From Planctomyces sp. (lineage in GTDB: Bacteria > Planctomycetota > Planctomycetia > Planctomycetales > Planctomycetaceae), in the NCBI GenBank assembly GCA_016795105.1, contig JAEUIH010000015.1, positions 1-64,000 on the forward strand: a stretch of 64,000 bases of DNA. Direction: 5' to 3'. Shown piece by piece: positions 36,504 to 47,700 of this stretch. Position 1 is the stretch's first letter, and every line of letters starts with the position of its first letter. The translations under genes were made by a program, and so were the position numbers. Below the pieces are notes generated by a model. It did not search any database. It was not told where the DNA came from and saw only the letters and a list, made by a program, of their open reading frames with translations.

Positions 36504-37334
36504 ATGCCGAACGTGAAGTATCCCAGCAAGCTGATTCCAACAGATTACTGGCCGCCTGAGGGTCAAAGGCACTATTTCCAAACTGGAGAGCGATGGGAGA
36601 CCGTCGCCGCAAAGTGGGGTGTCGACGTTAAGACGCTTTTTTTTCATAACTTCCGGACCATACAGCCCGAAGAGGTCAACTGGTATCTGACAAATCTCAT
36701 TGGATGCAAGTACTCCAGTGACGGACTGAACTATGCCTTCAAGACTGGGGAAGGATTCGGATACGTTGTTGTTCCGTCTAAGTCAGTCCACTTCGATCCG
36801 GAAGTGATCGAAGTGTCCAAAAGCGAAGTTGATCGTCTTAAACCCCTCATCGCAAAGACTCCTGGTGTGATTGGTCAGCGAATGCGATGCTTGCTCGAAA
36901 AGGCCATACTCGCTGGTTCGCCTGGAGACGAAAAATGGTGGTATTACAATTCTCAGGCAACATTGATCTATATGAATGTTTACACGACGAATCAGCAAAG
37001 ACGATGGATGTCGCTGCCTACTCAGGGCAGGTTGCCATTTGATGGAACCGCAGGAGCTGCATTCGGTGAGTGGAGGATCTACCCTTTTCGGAAACTCAAG
37101 ATCGAATGTATCGGAGGGTGCTCCGATAGCGAGCTAACTCGCAAGCTCGAAGACATCGAAAGCGACTTTCACAATTCATTTGCCAACGTGGCAAATGGGG
37201 CCGGTTCTGCAAAGGCTTCCGGGCCTCTGGTGGAAGAGTTTGTGCGGCACGTTTATCAGCTCTCGCAGTCTCGACACAGCCTTTACTCGTGTGGAGGACT
37301 GGGTGAGAAGTCGTTGTTTAGCGGATTTGCCTGA
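36504..37334 (+). CDS. LysM-like protein of unknown function, terminated by TGA in frame with an amidase remnant
   Basis: 276 residues. Near residues 15-45, HYFQTGERWETVAAKWGVDVK resembles a LysM motif (Tyr..Thr-Gly-Glu..Ala-Ala), followed by GYVVVPSK as its last strand. The remaining residues are unrecognised. No signal peptide is seen. After TGA at 37332 the frame continues without interruption for another 107 codons that end an amidase_2-like domain, so the gene may have been part of a peptidoglycan-active protein interrupted by a nonsense change. It separates the ECF sigma gene from the kinase. Confidence 0.5.
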   Translation: MPNVKYPSKLIPTDYWPPEGQRHYFQTGERWETVAAKWGVDVKTLFFHNFRTIQPEEVNWYLTNLIGCKYSSDGLNYAFKTGEGFGYVVVPSKSVHFDPEVIEVSKSEVDRLKPLIAKTPGVIGQRMRCLLEKAILAGSPGDEKWWYYNSQATLIYMNVYTTNQQRRWMSLPTQGRLPFDGTAGAAFGEWRIYPFRKLKIECIGGCSDSELTRKLEDIESDFHNSFANVANGAGSAKASGPLVEEFVRHVYQLSQSRHSLYSCGGLGEKSLFSGFA

Positions 37335-37658
37335 TTGCTATCTGTTCCGACGACCGGAGACTCTGTTATTGCGATTTCACAATTCTCGCGAGTTTACCTG
37401 CTTGGCTATCCCTCCATTTCCAGGCATCGAATCGTCGGGCATACGGACGTTACCTTGAACGATCGCGATTGTCCCGGTCTTGCATTCGATTGGACATTGC
37501 TTGAACGCGAGGGCCTTGGAATGGTGCCGCGAAGCGGTAGCGTCTCATTGGATGTTGCTTACGGAATGTTCTTTAGACTGGAACCGAAGGGTAAGCTGCA
37601 ATTGGGGGACAACGTGGATATTGTGACGGCGGAGTACATCAAACGCGTCCGGCCCTAA
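37335..37658 (+). pseudogene. Amidase_2 (N-acetylmuramoyl-L-alanine amidase) C-terminal remnant
   Basis: 107 codons in the same frame as the previous gene. YLLGYPSISRHRIVGHTDVTLNDRDCPGLAFDW contains the second zinc His (GHTD) and the Cys (DCPG) ten residues later, the exact spacing of amidase_2. The first zinc His and the catalytic Tyr are missing, so it cannot be active alone. The only start is TTG at 37335. It reads as a decayed fragment, or the tail of a readthrough product, and abuts the kinase gene. Confidence 0.6.
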
Positions 37659-37801
37659 TGCTCGATCGAAGTCGAAGGGGCTCTTCAATCTGTCGACAGA
37701 CTAATGCTGAATTCGTCTTGGTTGTAGAGCAATTTCGTATCGCTAAACTGGCTGTTCTCGCACGGCAGCGTTTCTTTAAAGTTTCACCTGACAGCCCAAC
37801 C

Positions 37802-40800
37802 ATGACTGAACGCGAAATTTTCGCTGCGGTGCTTGAGATTCAGGACGCTGACAAGCGTAATGAATTTCTCGATCTGGCATGTCATGGGGATGATGTGCTG
37901 CGACGTCGGATTGTCGCGCTTCTTGAGGAACAAGGTCAACTCGGTCAGTTTCTTGAGACACCCATTGCTTCGATTCTGCCGTCAAAAGATCCCGAAACTT
38001 CACTGCTGCAAACGAAAATTGGCCCGTATAAACTGCTGAAGCAGATCGGTGAAGGCGGAATGGGGGCCGTGTTTCTTGCTGAGCAGGAGCAGCCGGTTGC
38101 TCGTCAGGTTGCGGTCAAGATCATCAAATCCGGAATGGATTCCGCTGAGGTCATTGCTCGATTTGAGCAGGAGCGGCAGACTCTCGCCAACATGGATCAT
38201 CCGCACATCGCCAGGGTTCTCGATGCGGGTGCCACGGAACAGGGCCTGCCTTACCTCGTGATGGAACTTGTCAACGGCGTGCCAGTGACTCGTTATTGTG
38301 ATCAGGAACAACTGTCGATCGATCAGAGGCTGGAATTGTTCGTTGCAGTTTGTCAGGCAGTGCAGCATGCCCATCAGAAAGGTATCATCCATCGTGACCT
38401 TAAACCGAGCAATGTGCTGGTGGCTCTGTACGATGGTGTCGCTGCTCCAAAGGTCATTGACTTCGGTGTCGCCAAAGCCACAGGACAACAGTTTACCGAA
38501 AAGACCGCATTCACAGGGTTTGGCCACCTGATCGGCACGCTGGAATATATGTCGCCCGAGCAGGCACAGTTTCGATCGCTGGACATCGATACTCGCAGTG
38601 ATATCTACTCGCTTGGCGTGATTCTGTACGAACTACTCACTGGCTCGACCCCGCTGGACCGTTCACGCATGCAAACGGTCGCCTTTGACGAAACCCTGCG
38701 GATTATCCGTGAAGAAGAGCCCGAGACAGTCAGCAGTCGAGCTTCAAGAACTCGGAGTCAGAACTCGCGAGCACCAAACACAGTACGAAGACAGCGTTCA
38801 GCATCACGCGTATCGCGATTGCGCGAGCTGGATGCAATCGTGATGAAGGCACTCGAAAAAGACCGCACGCGTCGCTACCAGACAGCAAACGCCTTTGCAG
38901 CGGATGTCATGCGATACTTACACAATGAGCCAGTGCAGGCCTGTCTTCCCACAGTCGGTTATCGTCTCCAAAAATTCGTGCGACGGAATAAGACAACTGT
39001 ATTTGCGGGCATACTGATTCTTGTAGCGTTGCTGGCCGGGATCGCCGGCACGACCTGGCAGATGCTCGTTGCTCAACACGAACGGGCTCAGGTTGTCAGC
39101 GAATCTCGAGAGAAGAGTGCCGCTCTGGAAGCGGCTCAGATGAGCGAACGAAAGGCAAAAGACCAACTTTTCTTTGCATTATTGAACCGCGCCCGAGCCA
39201 GTCGCTTCAGCAGACAGTCGGGACAGCGACTGGAGAGCCTTGCTGCTGCAGCGGAAGCGGCACAAATCCACCCAGATGAACGATTGCGAGACGAAGCCAT
39301 CGCCGCGATGGCATTGCCCGATGTGAACAGAATTTCCGTCAAATGTTCAGCACCTCCCGGAACGACGGCAGTTGGGTTTGACAGCGAGTACCGAACGTAT
39401 GCACGGGCAGATTCCTCGGGAACGATCAGCATTCGCAGCACTGACAACGACCAGGAGATTCGAAAGATTGAATCGGACCCGGTGATGGGAGAGGCCGTCT
39501 ATTTCAGTCCCGACGATCGGTTTCTACTGGCAATTACGGACGGGCTTTTTCTGAATGTGTGGCGAGTTTCCGACGGACAACGCGTCATCGAGGGCAACTA
39601 TCACCAGTGCTGGAGAAGTTCGTTTAGCTCTGACGGGCAGCGACTTGCTGTTGGCCAGAATGAGCAGGTGATCTGCTTCGACCTCGCGACCGGTAAGGAA
39701 CTTAGTCGATGGGCAATGCCTGAGAAAGTCAATTCACTCGCATTTCACCCGGATGGCATTCAGCTGGCTGTTGGTCTATCACAGGCAGGTGTCATCAGAA
39801 TCTACGACACCACAACCGCCACGCGTCGCACCGCACTGAATGTCGGCACTATGCAGGACCAGGTTGTTGCATGGCATCCGGACGGTGAGCGACTTGCCAT
39901 ATCGGGCCGCGACCCGAGCATTCAGATCTGGGATGTGACCAGACGACGCAGGCTGGCAGAAACGATCGATGGACACTCGCAACTTGTTTCAACGCTTGCG
40001 TTCCATCCTGACGGAAGCCTCCTCGCTTCGTATTCGTGGGACGGTTTGCTGCGACTGTGGGATCCGTCAACAGGTCGTCCATTGCTGCAGTTGCCTGTTG
40101 CTGTCAGCGGCCATCCCCGATTCAGCCGCAGTGGAAAATGGATCGCTGGTGTACTCACTCGCGAAAAAGGAGAATTGCTGGAGGTGACACCGAGCCGAGA
40201 GTATCGCACGCTGGTTTCGAGCAGGCGGCTCGGCCGAGGCGCGTATAACCCTGCCGAAATCAGCCCGGACGGACGAATGCTGGCGGTCGGTAAAGCGGAG
40301 GGCGTCGAGCCTGGTGTACAACTGTGGGACCTGAATTCCGGCCAGGAACTTGCATCGCTTCCGACAGGAACCAACTTCGTTTCTTTCCATTCGCCAGCAG
40401 CTGTGGATCAGCCCTGGAGTCTCCTGACATGTGGAGCGGAAGGACTTCAGCGTTGGCCTGTGACGGTTGATGAATCTGCGACTTTGCATCACCTGCAGAT
40501 TGGTCCGCCGCAGCAACGATCACAACTGCGCCGGGCATGGTTTGCCCGCAGTGACAGCGGCCAAACATTGACTGCGGTCACTCAGGAGGGCGGTACAAAT
40601 CAGATTCTCGACATCGATTCCGGGCGTGTGCTGCAGAGTCTTGGAGTCCACCCTGATGGCGACGTGCGAGCGTTGAGCTCCGATGGAAAATGGGCGGCCA
40701 GCAGTGGATGGCATTCCCAAACTGTCCGGCTTTGGAATATCGCTTCGGGCAAACAAGTCCATGAATGGACAGTCGGCAGGCAAACGTTTGTGTTCTTTAC

Positions 40801-41257
40801 ACCAGACAGCCGCAGCCTGATCATTTCCCGTTCCGACGAAGTGAGCTTCTGGGACGTTGAGTCTCTGCAACCGGGTCTGCGGATTGGACGCGATTCTGCC
40901 CATAAGCCAAGCCACCTGTCATTTTCTCCTGACGGCCATCTTATGGCCATCGCCATGGCGCCTGCTGCGATCCACTTGAAAGAAGCGAAAACAGGGCGTA
41001 CGGTCGCAACACTGGATGATCCACATGGTGACCACTCCAGTTGGCATGGCTTCACTCCCGACGGTAGGCAACTGGTCGTGGTGTCGAGCTATTCCAATGC
41101 GATTCACGTCTGGAACCTTGAGGCAATTCGGAGTCGGCTGATGGAGATGAAACTGGATTGGGACTCGCCGGAAGTTCAGCCCCTGAAGCCGAGCGGTGAA
41201 CAACCAAAAGTACTGACAATTGAAGTGATTGCAGCTGAGCCGGTGAAGCCTCGGTAG
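37802..41257 (+). CDS. Hanks-type Ser/Thr protein kinase with C-terminal WD40-like repeats
   Basis: 1151 residues from ATG 37802 (MTEREIFAAVLEIQD); the frame is open back to 37658, but that part lacks the usual planctomycete N-terminus. A helical N-terminus precedes the kinase: P-loop IGEGGMGAVFLAE, Lys106 in VAVKIIK, HRDLKPSN (Asp199), DFG (Asp220) and GTLEYMSPEQA. All catalytic residues are present. A transmembrane helix follows (FAGILILVALLAGIAGTTW). The remaining 600 or so residues are beta-propeller repeats (FHPDGxxLA...G, IxIWD). The kinase is probably cytoplasmic, with the propeller outside. In planctomycetes such kinases are encoded next to ECF sigma factors and are thought to control them, and one lies 1.5 kb upstream. 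Their partners here are unknown. Confidence 0.92.
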   Translation: MTEREIFAAVLEIQDADKRNEFLDLACHGDDVLRRRIVALLEEQGQLGQFLETPIASILPSKDPETSLLQTKIGPYKLLKQIGEGGMGAVFLAEQEQPVARQVAVKIIKSGMDSAEVIARFEQERQTLANMDHPHIARVLDAGATEQGLPYLVMELVNGVPVTRYCDQEQLSIDQRLELFVAVCQAVQHAHQKGIIHRDLKPSNVLVALYDGVAAPKVIDFGVAKATGQQFTEKTAFTGFGHLIGTLEYMSPEQAQFRSLDIDTRSDIYSLGVILYELLTGSTPLDRSRMQTVAFDETLRIIREEEPETVSSRASRTRSQNSRAPNTVRRQRSASRVSRLRELDAIVMKALEKDRTRRYQTANAFAADVMRYLHNEPVQACLPTVGYRLQKFVRRNKTTVFAGILILVALLAGIAGTTWQMLVAQHERAQVVSESREKSAALEAAQMSERKAKDQLFFALLNRARASRFSRQSGQRLESLAAAAEAAQIHPDERLRDEAIAAMALPDVNRISVKCSAPPGTTAVGFDSEYRTYARADSSGTISIRSTDNDQEIRKIESDPVMGEAVYFSPDDRFLLAITDGLFLNVWRVSDGQRVIEGNYHQCWRSSFSSDGQRLAVGQNEQVICFDLATGKELSRWAMPEKVNSLAFHPDGIQLAVGLSQAGVIRIYDTTTATRRTALNVGTMQDQVVAWHPDGERLAISGRDPSIQIWDVTRRRRLAETIDGHSQLVSTLAFHPDGSLLASYSWDGLLRLWDPSTGRPLLQLPVAVSGHPRFSRSGKWIAGVLTREKGELLEVTPSREYRTLVSSRRLGRGAYNPAEISPDGRMLAVGKAEGVEPGVQLWDLNSGQELASLPTGTNFVSFHSPAAVDQPWSLLTCGAEGLQRWPVTVDESATLHHLQIGPPQQRSQLRRAWFARSDSGQTLTAVTQEGGTNQILDIDSGRVLQSLGVHPDGDVRALSSDGKWAASSGWHSQTVRLWNIASGKQVHEWTVGRQTFVFFTPDSRSLIISRSDEVSFWDVESLQPGLRIGRDSAHKPSHLSFSPDGHLMAIAMAPAAIHLKEAKTGRTVATLDDPHGDHSSWHGFTPDGRQLVVVSSYSNAIHVWNLEAIRSRLMEMKLDWDSPEVQPLKPSGEQPKVLTIEVIAAEPVKPR

Positions 41258-41290
41258 AGCGGCAGGGGCGGACCAGAGGGCCTTTACCCT

Positions 41291-41326
41291 AAAGTACTCA
41301 TCACGACGGAGCGTGATGAGTACTTT
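41291..41326. repeat. Perfect REP-like palindrome between convergent genes
   Basis: AAAGTACTCATCACG (41291-41305) and CGTGATGAGTACTTT (41312-41326) are perfect 15-bp inverted arms with loop ACGGAG. The hairpin lies between the converging kinase and exported-protein genes and could end transcription from both sides. Four other copies occur in the window. Confidence 0.75.
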
Positions 41327-41355
41327 GGTGAGGACGTACATGAAAGTTTGGCGGG

Positions 41356-44300
41356 CTATTCTGTTGGTGCTGCTTTGATTGGGGGCTTTCCTGACAGGTT
41401 GGCGGCAAGAACTGTGAGGAGTGCAATCAGCAGGGCTGTCTGCCAGATTGGGAGTTTCAGTTTCGAACCGAAGTCCAGATTCAGCTCCAGTGGTGCGTTC
41501 TCCGCGACCTGTACGGTGCGGCCAAAGGTATAGATGTCACCCTCTTCCGGGAGACTAATAATAATTGCCTGCGGTGCCGGTTCTGTTGTGTGCTGGTGTT
41601 GAACCAGTCGGCCTGCGATTTGCTGAAGAATCGCGTTATCCGCAGTTGTATTTCCCTGCAGTAACTGGCTGAGCTGTTGTGGTCGAAAATTCAGCTGATC
41701 CTGTTGCAAGACGGGGTTATCGGCAGCCGCCTGACGCAGTTGGTCATTACCGGGCACATTTGCTTCGTCTCTGCTGTTGTCGAGATACAGCCGCTGTCGA
41801 CGTGTATTGAGTCCGACGATTGCCTGCTGCATCTGCAGGTTTTCCAGCTGAACTCGGGCATCTTCATTGGAAGCAGCGTCGAGTGCATACTGATTCGCGA
41901 CACTGTTGAGTGCCCAGCGGGCTTTGGATTGTTCACCGGCCTGCAAAAGCTGATTCGCCTGTTCCAGCAGTTGAGTCGCCTGCTGCGCCTGAACCTGACG
42001 TTTTCCACTTGCCGCGGACAGATACGAATCTCGATCGTAGTCTTTCTGACTTGAGTGGCTGATCAATTCCAGATTTCCATCATCATCGTTCAACTCGAAC
42101 CCCTTCGGCGCGACGACGTTCCACTGGATATTCTCCAGCGGTACATTCAGTTGAGGACTACTCAGCTTCAAATCACGCAACCCGCTGCCGGGGACTGAAT
42201 ACACAAAGCGGACCTGAGCAGTGCGATCGTCGATACCTGGAAGAATGTAAAACTGCCAGGCATTTGTTGCACCACCCTGTCGAATCGAGTTCACACTTTC
42301 GCCATTCACAAAAATGCTGAATAACTGGCCGTTCTCCGGCAAACCTACATTGAGGCTGCTTCGCTGAATGACCTCCATGGTTACGTCAACCGACGTCAAC
42401 TGGTCGCCTGTGGGTGAGACAACGGTCGTCAATGCCCCCTGTTTCACGCGAAGTTTCAGAGCTTCTGCAAGCGAATGACGTTTCGCATGCACATTCAGCC
42501 CGTTCGAAGGAGCAACGGCTCTGAACGCCAGCGAAGGAGCACTGCGATTTTCAGATTCTCGGAGAACCTGCGGTACTGTGTTCCAGTCGATTCGCTGCCA
42601 TCCCTGAGTGAGAGCATCATGATCAAGTTCCAGTCGTCCGCCAGCACGGACACCAAAGAAGTATGAGAGCTGACGAGCTTGTGGACATCCGATCGGGCTT
42701 AGAGTTTCATCTTCGTTCTCGCGATCATCGCGACGTTCATATTCAAGTCGAAACTGAAGCTTTCCGACAACTCGACGCTTGAACTGCACTTCCCAGATGT
42801 TCGAATCAGGTGCCGTTCTGACAAGATCACTGACAGCCGAGCCACTGGCTCGAAGCGTCTTGATTTCGTCTTCGTCTGAAATCGGGATCATTACTCGCAG
42901 AGCACCAATCGAAGCGTTCTGCACATTGAACTCACCGATCACTGTGGACCTCGTCTGGCCTTCCCGCAGAGTAATCTCATGTAAAACCTGCCCAGTGACC
43001 CACGGATCCAGTTTTTCGATGCTCAATGCCAGATTCCAGTCACGTTGAAGCAGTCGAAACGCCAATGCACCCTGACCTTCGCCACCAAGTGCTCGGGGAT
43101 CAGTTTCAGAGACGTTTTGTCGAGAAGCCGTCCGGAGTCGTAATCCCGTCGCAGGCTGGACAACCAATTCGCCGGTCTGCCGAGCTGCCTCATTCAATTC
43201 GAAACGAGGGATTACCCACTGTGCAGCGTCTGGCGGCGAGTTTCCCGACAGTGTCAGTGCAAACTGCTGAGTCCCAATCGTTTTGCCGTTGAGGTGCAAA
43301 ATGATCTGTCGCTGGTCACCTTCAGTCAGCTCGGCCCAATGATGCAGGGCCGGACCCGTGAGTGATTCAACTTCCAGACCATCCGGCAATGGAAAACTCA
43401 ATTGAAACAAACCCGCACGTGAGATTTCGACGACCATGTTTGCGGCGAGGACAACTCGCTCATCGCCCAGCGACAGCACTTGTTTACTGACGACACGCAC
43501 CTCGGAAGCCACAGAAGCGACTCGCACAGTCAGTTCCCCGCCGTCCGTACCGTAGCGGTACACTCGATGCAGAACAGCCTGTGGATTTGGCATCAGACCT
43601 GCGTCGAAGTCGCCAAGATTGACGGCCGACATGATCTTAGGTTCCAGCGACTCGGGCTGAGCTTCAGGTCCAAAGGCGATCGCAACAAGCCCGACTTCCC
43701 CGTTTGCACCAATGACTCGCAACGGGGCCAGATTCAGATCTGCGGGCAGAGGATCGAGACCACGCTGGGTTTCAATCAGGATGTCAAATGTCTGCGACTG
43801 AGCCGGTTCGATCTGCAGCTTCAACCCGCCGCTGTCTGCGTCAAATTGCCACGCCCCAACCGGTCCAGTCACCGCACTTACGGTTAGCCCTTTGGGTACT
43901 AACACGTCGAGAACGCTGACCTGACCCTGTGATGTCCGAATGTTGAGTTTATGACGACCATCAACAACACCAGGTCCAGGCAGAAACAGATTTGACGCTT
44001 CGACAAAGAACTGAGTCTTCTCGGTGGTGACATCACGGGCCTTTGGCTTGAGTATCAGACTTCCTGCCCCTGGGCCAAGCACTGCGGTGGCCTGCGTTGA
44101 GTTCTCGTCTCCCGGCAGCCGTTCGATTCTCACCGCCGTCGGCCCAAAAACATCCCATCCCGCTTCGTCGTAGGTGAGATGGACTTGCTGAACCGCAGCC
44201 GAACCTGTCACCACCGGCAACCCTTCCATAGGCTTTGTTGCTTCCAGTTGATATTCGAACGTTGCTGTAAATGTCTTAATCACATCAGGCGCGACAACTC

Positions 44301-44694
44301 CAACAGGATCGGTTGTGTCGTCAGAAACTACCGCTTCGTCGGAAAGTGGAATACTGATGATGTAAGCGAGCCCTTCTCCAGGAACTTCCTGTTTGTTGAG
44401 TCGCAGACCTTCACCATTGAAAGCCGTCAGGATGGCCGGCACTTTCAGAAGAACGAATCGGTCGCCAGGTCGCCCGGACAACGTGATTGTTCCGTTTGCC
44501 TTCAAGCGCAAGTCCTGATGTGTGACGTGCCACTTCTGCATGACAGAATCGGCCGCCTCATAGCCATCCGCCGCCGCGTGACAAGCGTTCGTCGATGAGC
44601 AGATACCGACGATCACCAGAATGATTACGATCCGCATGCCGAGAGAGTCGATCGCCGCGACATGTTGACTGATTTTAAGAACAAAGTTCTGCAT
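41356..44694 (-). CDS. Large exported protein, sigma-VWA operon member 3
   Basis: 1112 residues from ATG 44694 (a TTG at 44721 is possible). The signal anchor includes LGMRIVIILVIVGIC. The bulk is beta-rich, with long conserved-looking stretches but no recognised domain. Near residues 960-1060 there is a Gln/Ala-rich coiled coil (QAQQATQLLEQANQLLQAGEQSKARWALN in pattern), and the C-terminus has a helix, LPIWQTALLIALLTVLAANL, that may anchor it. It follows the other large protein by 86 nt. Probably a cell-surface or periplasmic protein; function unknown. Confidence 0.7.
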   Translation of the reverse strand: MQNFVLKISQHVAAIDSLGMRIVIILVIVGICSSTNACHAAADGYEAADSVMQKWHVTHQDLRLKANGTITLSGRPGDRFVLLKVPAILTAFNGEGLRLNKQEVPGEGLAYIISIPLSDEAVVSDDTTDPVGVVAPDVIKTFTATFEYQLEATKPMEGLPVVTGSAAVQQVHLTYDEAGWDVFGPTAVRIERLPGDENSTQATAVLGPGAGSLILKPKARDVTTEKTQFFVEASNLFLPGPGVVDGRHKLNIRTSQGQVSVLDVLVPKGLTVSAVTGPVGAWQFDADSGGLKLQIEPAQSQTFDILIETQRGLDPLPADLNLAPLRVIGANGEVGLVAIAFGPEAQPESLEPKIMSAVNLGDFDAGLMPNPQAVLHRVYRYGTDGGELTVRVASVASEVRVVSKQVLSLGDERVVLAANMVVEISRAGLFQLSFPLPDGLEVESLTGPALHHWAELTEGDQRQIILHLNGKTIGTQQFALTLSGNSPPDAAQWVIPRFELNEAARQTGELVVQPATGLRLRTASRQNVSETDPRALGGEGQGALAFRLLQRDWNLALSIEKLDPWVTGQVLHEITLREGQTRSTVIGEFNVQNASIGALRVMIPISDEDEIKTLRASGSAVSDLVRTAPDSNIWEVQFKRRVVGKLQFRLEYERRDDRENEDETLSPIGCPQARQLSYFFGVRAGGRLELDHDALTQGWQRIDWNTVPQVLRESENRSAPSLAFRAVAPSNGLNVHAKRHSLAEALKLRVKQGALTTVVSPTGDQLTSVDVTMEVIQRSSLNVGLPENGQLFSIFVNGESVNSIRQGGATNAWQFYILPGIDDRTAQVRFVYSVPGSGLRDLKLSSPQLNVPLENIQWNVVAPKGFELNDDDGNLELISHSSQKDYDRDSYLSAASGKRQVQAQQATQLLEQANQLLQAGEQSKARWALNSVANQYALDAASNEDARVQLENLQMQQAIVGLNTRRQRLYLDNSRDEANVPGNDQLRQAAADNPVLQQDQLNFRPQQLSQLLQGNTTADNAILQQIAGRLVQHQHTTEPAPQAIIISLPEEGDIYTFGRTVQVAENAPLELNLDFGSKLKLPIWQTALLIALLTVLAANLSGKPPIKAAPTE

Positions 44695-44780
44695 GATGAA
44701 CACCCTTTGATCCAGGCTCAACTGGCCGGTCTTATGTCAGCCTGAGACAATGCTCAGTTAGAAATCTATAACGTCGAGTA

Positions 44781-47700
44781 CTACACCACTGGACTGGCCT
44801 GCGTCCCGGATTCAGGACTCACGACATCCTGCCTGACCAAATTTCCGTCCTGTGGCTGATCATTCCTGTGATGCATCGAGCGTCGCAAATTACGGTACAA
44901 ATCTCTTGCTGCCCTGATGAATAGTACGAGCAGGATTGAAACGGCCAGCAACAGGAAGAACCACGGTGCGGAATCACCCTGGAACAATACGCCGAGTGCA
45001 ACAAGCAGAAGGCCTGCTCCTCGAATCAGTTTGCCTCCCTTCGACGTCTGCTGCCATGACAGTACAACGACAGCTCCGCCCACGATCACCGCGACCAAAC
45101 CGAGCCAGGAAAAATTGACGAGCCAGAGGGGAATGTTGTTAACGGCGAGTTCGACGGCCTCACCCGCCGAAAGAATCGGCAGACTTAGTTGAAGAGGTTC
45201 GGGTGATTTCGTTTGAACAAACGCCGTCTGAGCCGTTCGACATGAGACCATTATGGCGAATGCGAGACTCGCCAGACCGAGTATCTGCCAGAGAGTATCC
45301 CTGCCACGGGACCAAATGCCAAAGCCGGTCAACAATCCGACAAAGAACAGTGAACCGAAGCCATGTCGAGCAACCCAGTCGAAGCCCGCTGGACGAAGAA
45401 CGGGGACTGGTGGCTCCACAGTTCCATTGGAAGGTACCAGGACATGTTTCTCGTCACCGACGATATTCCACTGAGTCTTAAGAACTGGTGCAAACACGAT
45501 GGGCAATGCAAGTTCCGGATGTGATTCAGCAACCGCTGGTTTTCCCAGACGCAAACTGACTTCAATTGGAACGTTGGGATCTATACCGCCTGGCAGCGGA
45601 ATTAATGTCTCTTCGTCTGCCTGTCGAGCCGTCACTGGCTGACCATTCACCGCCACGGCCCACAGACGAACCGGATCGCCAGGCATTTTGATTCTTAAGG
45701 TGCGTTGTCCACGGGATTTGACATAGTACAACACATCGGTCACCAATTCGCCGTCCTGAGAGACTCGGCTGCTGGCTTCAGAATATTCAACCAATTGAGT
45801 GACTGTTGTGCCTGGTTCAAACCAGGTGACCTTCAGACTGAGATCAAACGGACGGTCGGTGTATTGCCATGTTCCGAGCGGAGGAGCAGTACTCAACAGA
45901 CGGAACTCCGCGGGCAGTTCCAGTGAATCAAGCCTCAGAATATCGGCGGATATCGTGGCAGTTTCAATCTCCACCTGCATCGGACTCACAACCTGAATAT
46001 AACCTCGCTCGCTTTGCACACCGATCGGAGCAACCTGACCAGCCTGGAATGTACTTTTGATGTTGTCAGGTTTCTCTTCAAACGTCACCAACAGCGTGTA
46101 AGCCCCCATAACTGGTTGATGGAGCGAAACGATGAGTACATCTGCCTCTCTGCGCCACGTTCGAATATTCTGGCCATCCACCAAAACATTCCCGATTGTC
46201 TCGGGCACAGAGATTCTCCACTCGGAGACCGGCGCACCTGTCACGAAGTAATTGATCAAGGCGCTGCCGTACACGGTCTCCTGGCTCAATGAATAGAGAT
46301 GAAAGACATCTGACTGGACACTCCGTTCCAGCATCTCCACCTGCATGGCGGCTGACCAGCCTGGTTCGCGAATACGAAACGCCTGCTGAAGGTGTGGCGA
46401 GGGCTTTGGAAAGTAGGACAACGGCTTCTCTGCCAGCAGATCAGTCTGTCCGACGGAGACTCGAAAACCGGGGGCACTCACTATTCCGAGATCACCGCGA
46501 ACAGATTTAGTTCCCGGAAATTCAATCCGCTGAAGAATCCAGTCTCCGGCTACAGCGGCTTCGCTCTTTTCCAGTTGGATCGTCACCAATTGTCGCCCCG
46601 TAACGTCCTGACCAAACAGAACTTTCAGGTTTCGCCTCCCCTCAACAGCGGTCGTTGCTGCAAGGTAGTCCGCGACGCTTGCACCAGTGACTGAGACAAC
46701 CGAATAATCTGCTGGTATGCTGAAGTCCCACTCGCGAATCGGTGCTTCTCGAACGTCCAGTTCAATATCTGCATTGATGACTCGATCGGTTTCAGAAAGC
46801 TGATAGACAACAATTTCAGAAACGTTCACTTCGGGCTCTATGCTGTCTGCAATGACCGTAAATGCGTGGTCGGCAGCCGGAAAGCGATACACGAAGGTTT
46901 GACGAGCTTCGACCGGATCGCCGGGAAATTGTTCAGGGGACAACTGAGTCAATCCACTCAATGCAGTTGGCTCCAGCCGAACGGAACCCAGGTTGGCAAT
47001 ACGTAAGAATCCCGAATGGCGAATTGCACCGATTGGCGAGAGCCTTAAACCGTCGACCTGAACAGGAAATGCGCTCAATGGCGTCTGACTGCGGACTTTG
47101 ATTGAACTTGTACCCGTGATCGGCTGACTGAGCGTGGCTTCCAGCAGACGATCGTCGCCCTGACTCGTGACGTTCCATCCGACAATATTATTGCCTTCGA
47201 CGTCGAGAATCTCGCCTGGGCCCTGTAGCAGGATCCGGAAGGATTTCAGTTCTCCCTGAAGGACCTGATAGTCAATCTGATGATCCTGACGCAGCAGCCC
47301 TACACCGACTTTTGAATCAATGCGTCCTGTCGTTGAGAAGAACAGTTTCCCTTCCCCAGTCTGTCTCACTGTCTTCCAGCTCAACTTTGCTCGACCCGTC
47401 GCGGGTAGATATCCATTCCAGTTGATGTCGTCTCGAAATGGGACAACCGATTCCTGATCACTTTGAAATTCGACGTCGCCTCCAAGTCCAGCGAGAGTCA
47501 ACGGAACAACCGCGCTTGCCGCAATTGTAAAGTCCATACTCCGCCCATTTGCGTTGGGTGTGGCCAGGGCGGCGATAAAATTGAGTTCAACGGGAAATGA
47601 CCCGGGCTTCGGAAACTCTAACTTGTAGACGGAAAGCCCGCTCTCTGTCGCCAGTCGCAAACGATAGTTGGCATCATTGGGGATTTCACTGATCGCGGCG

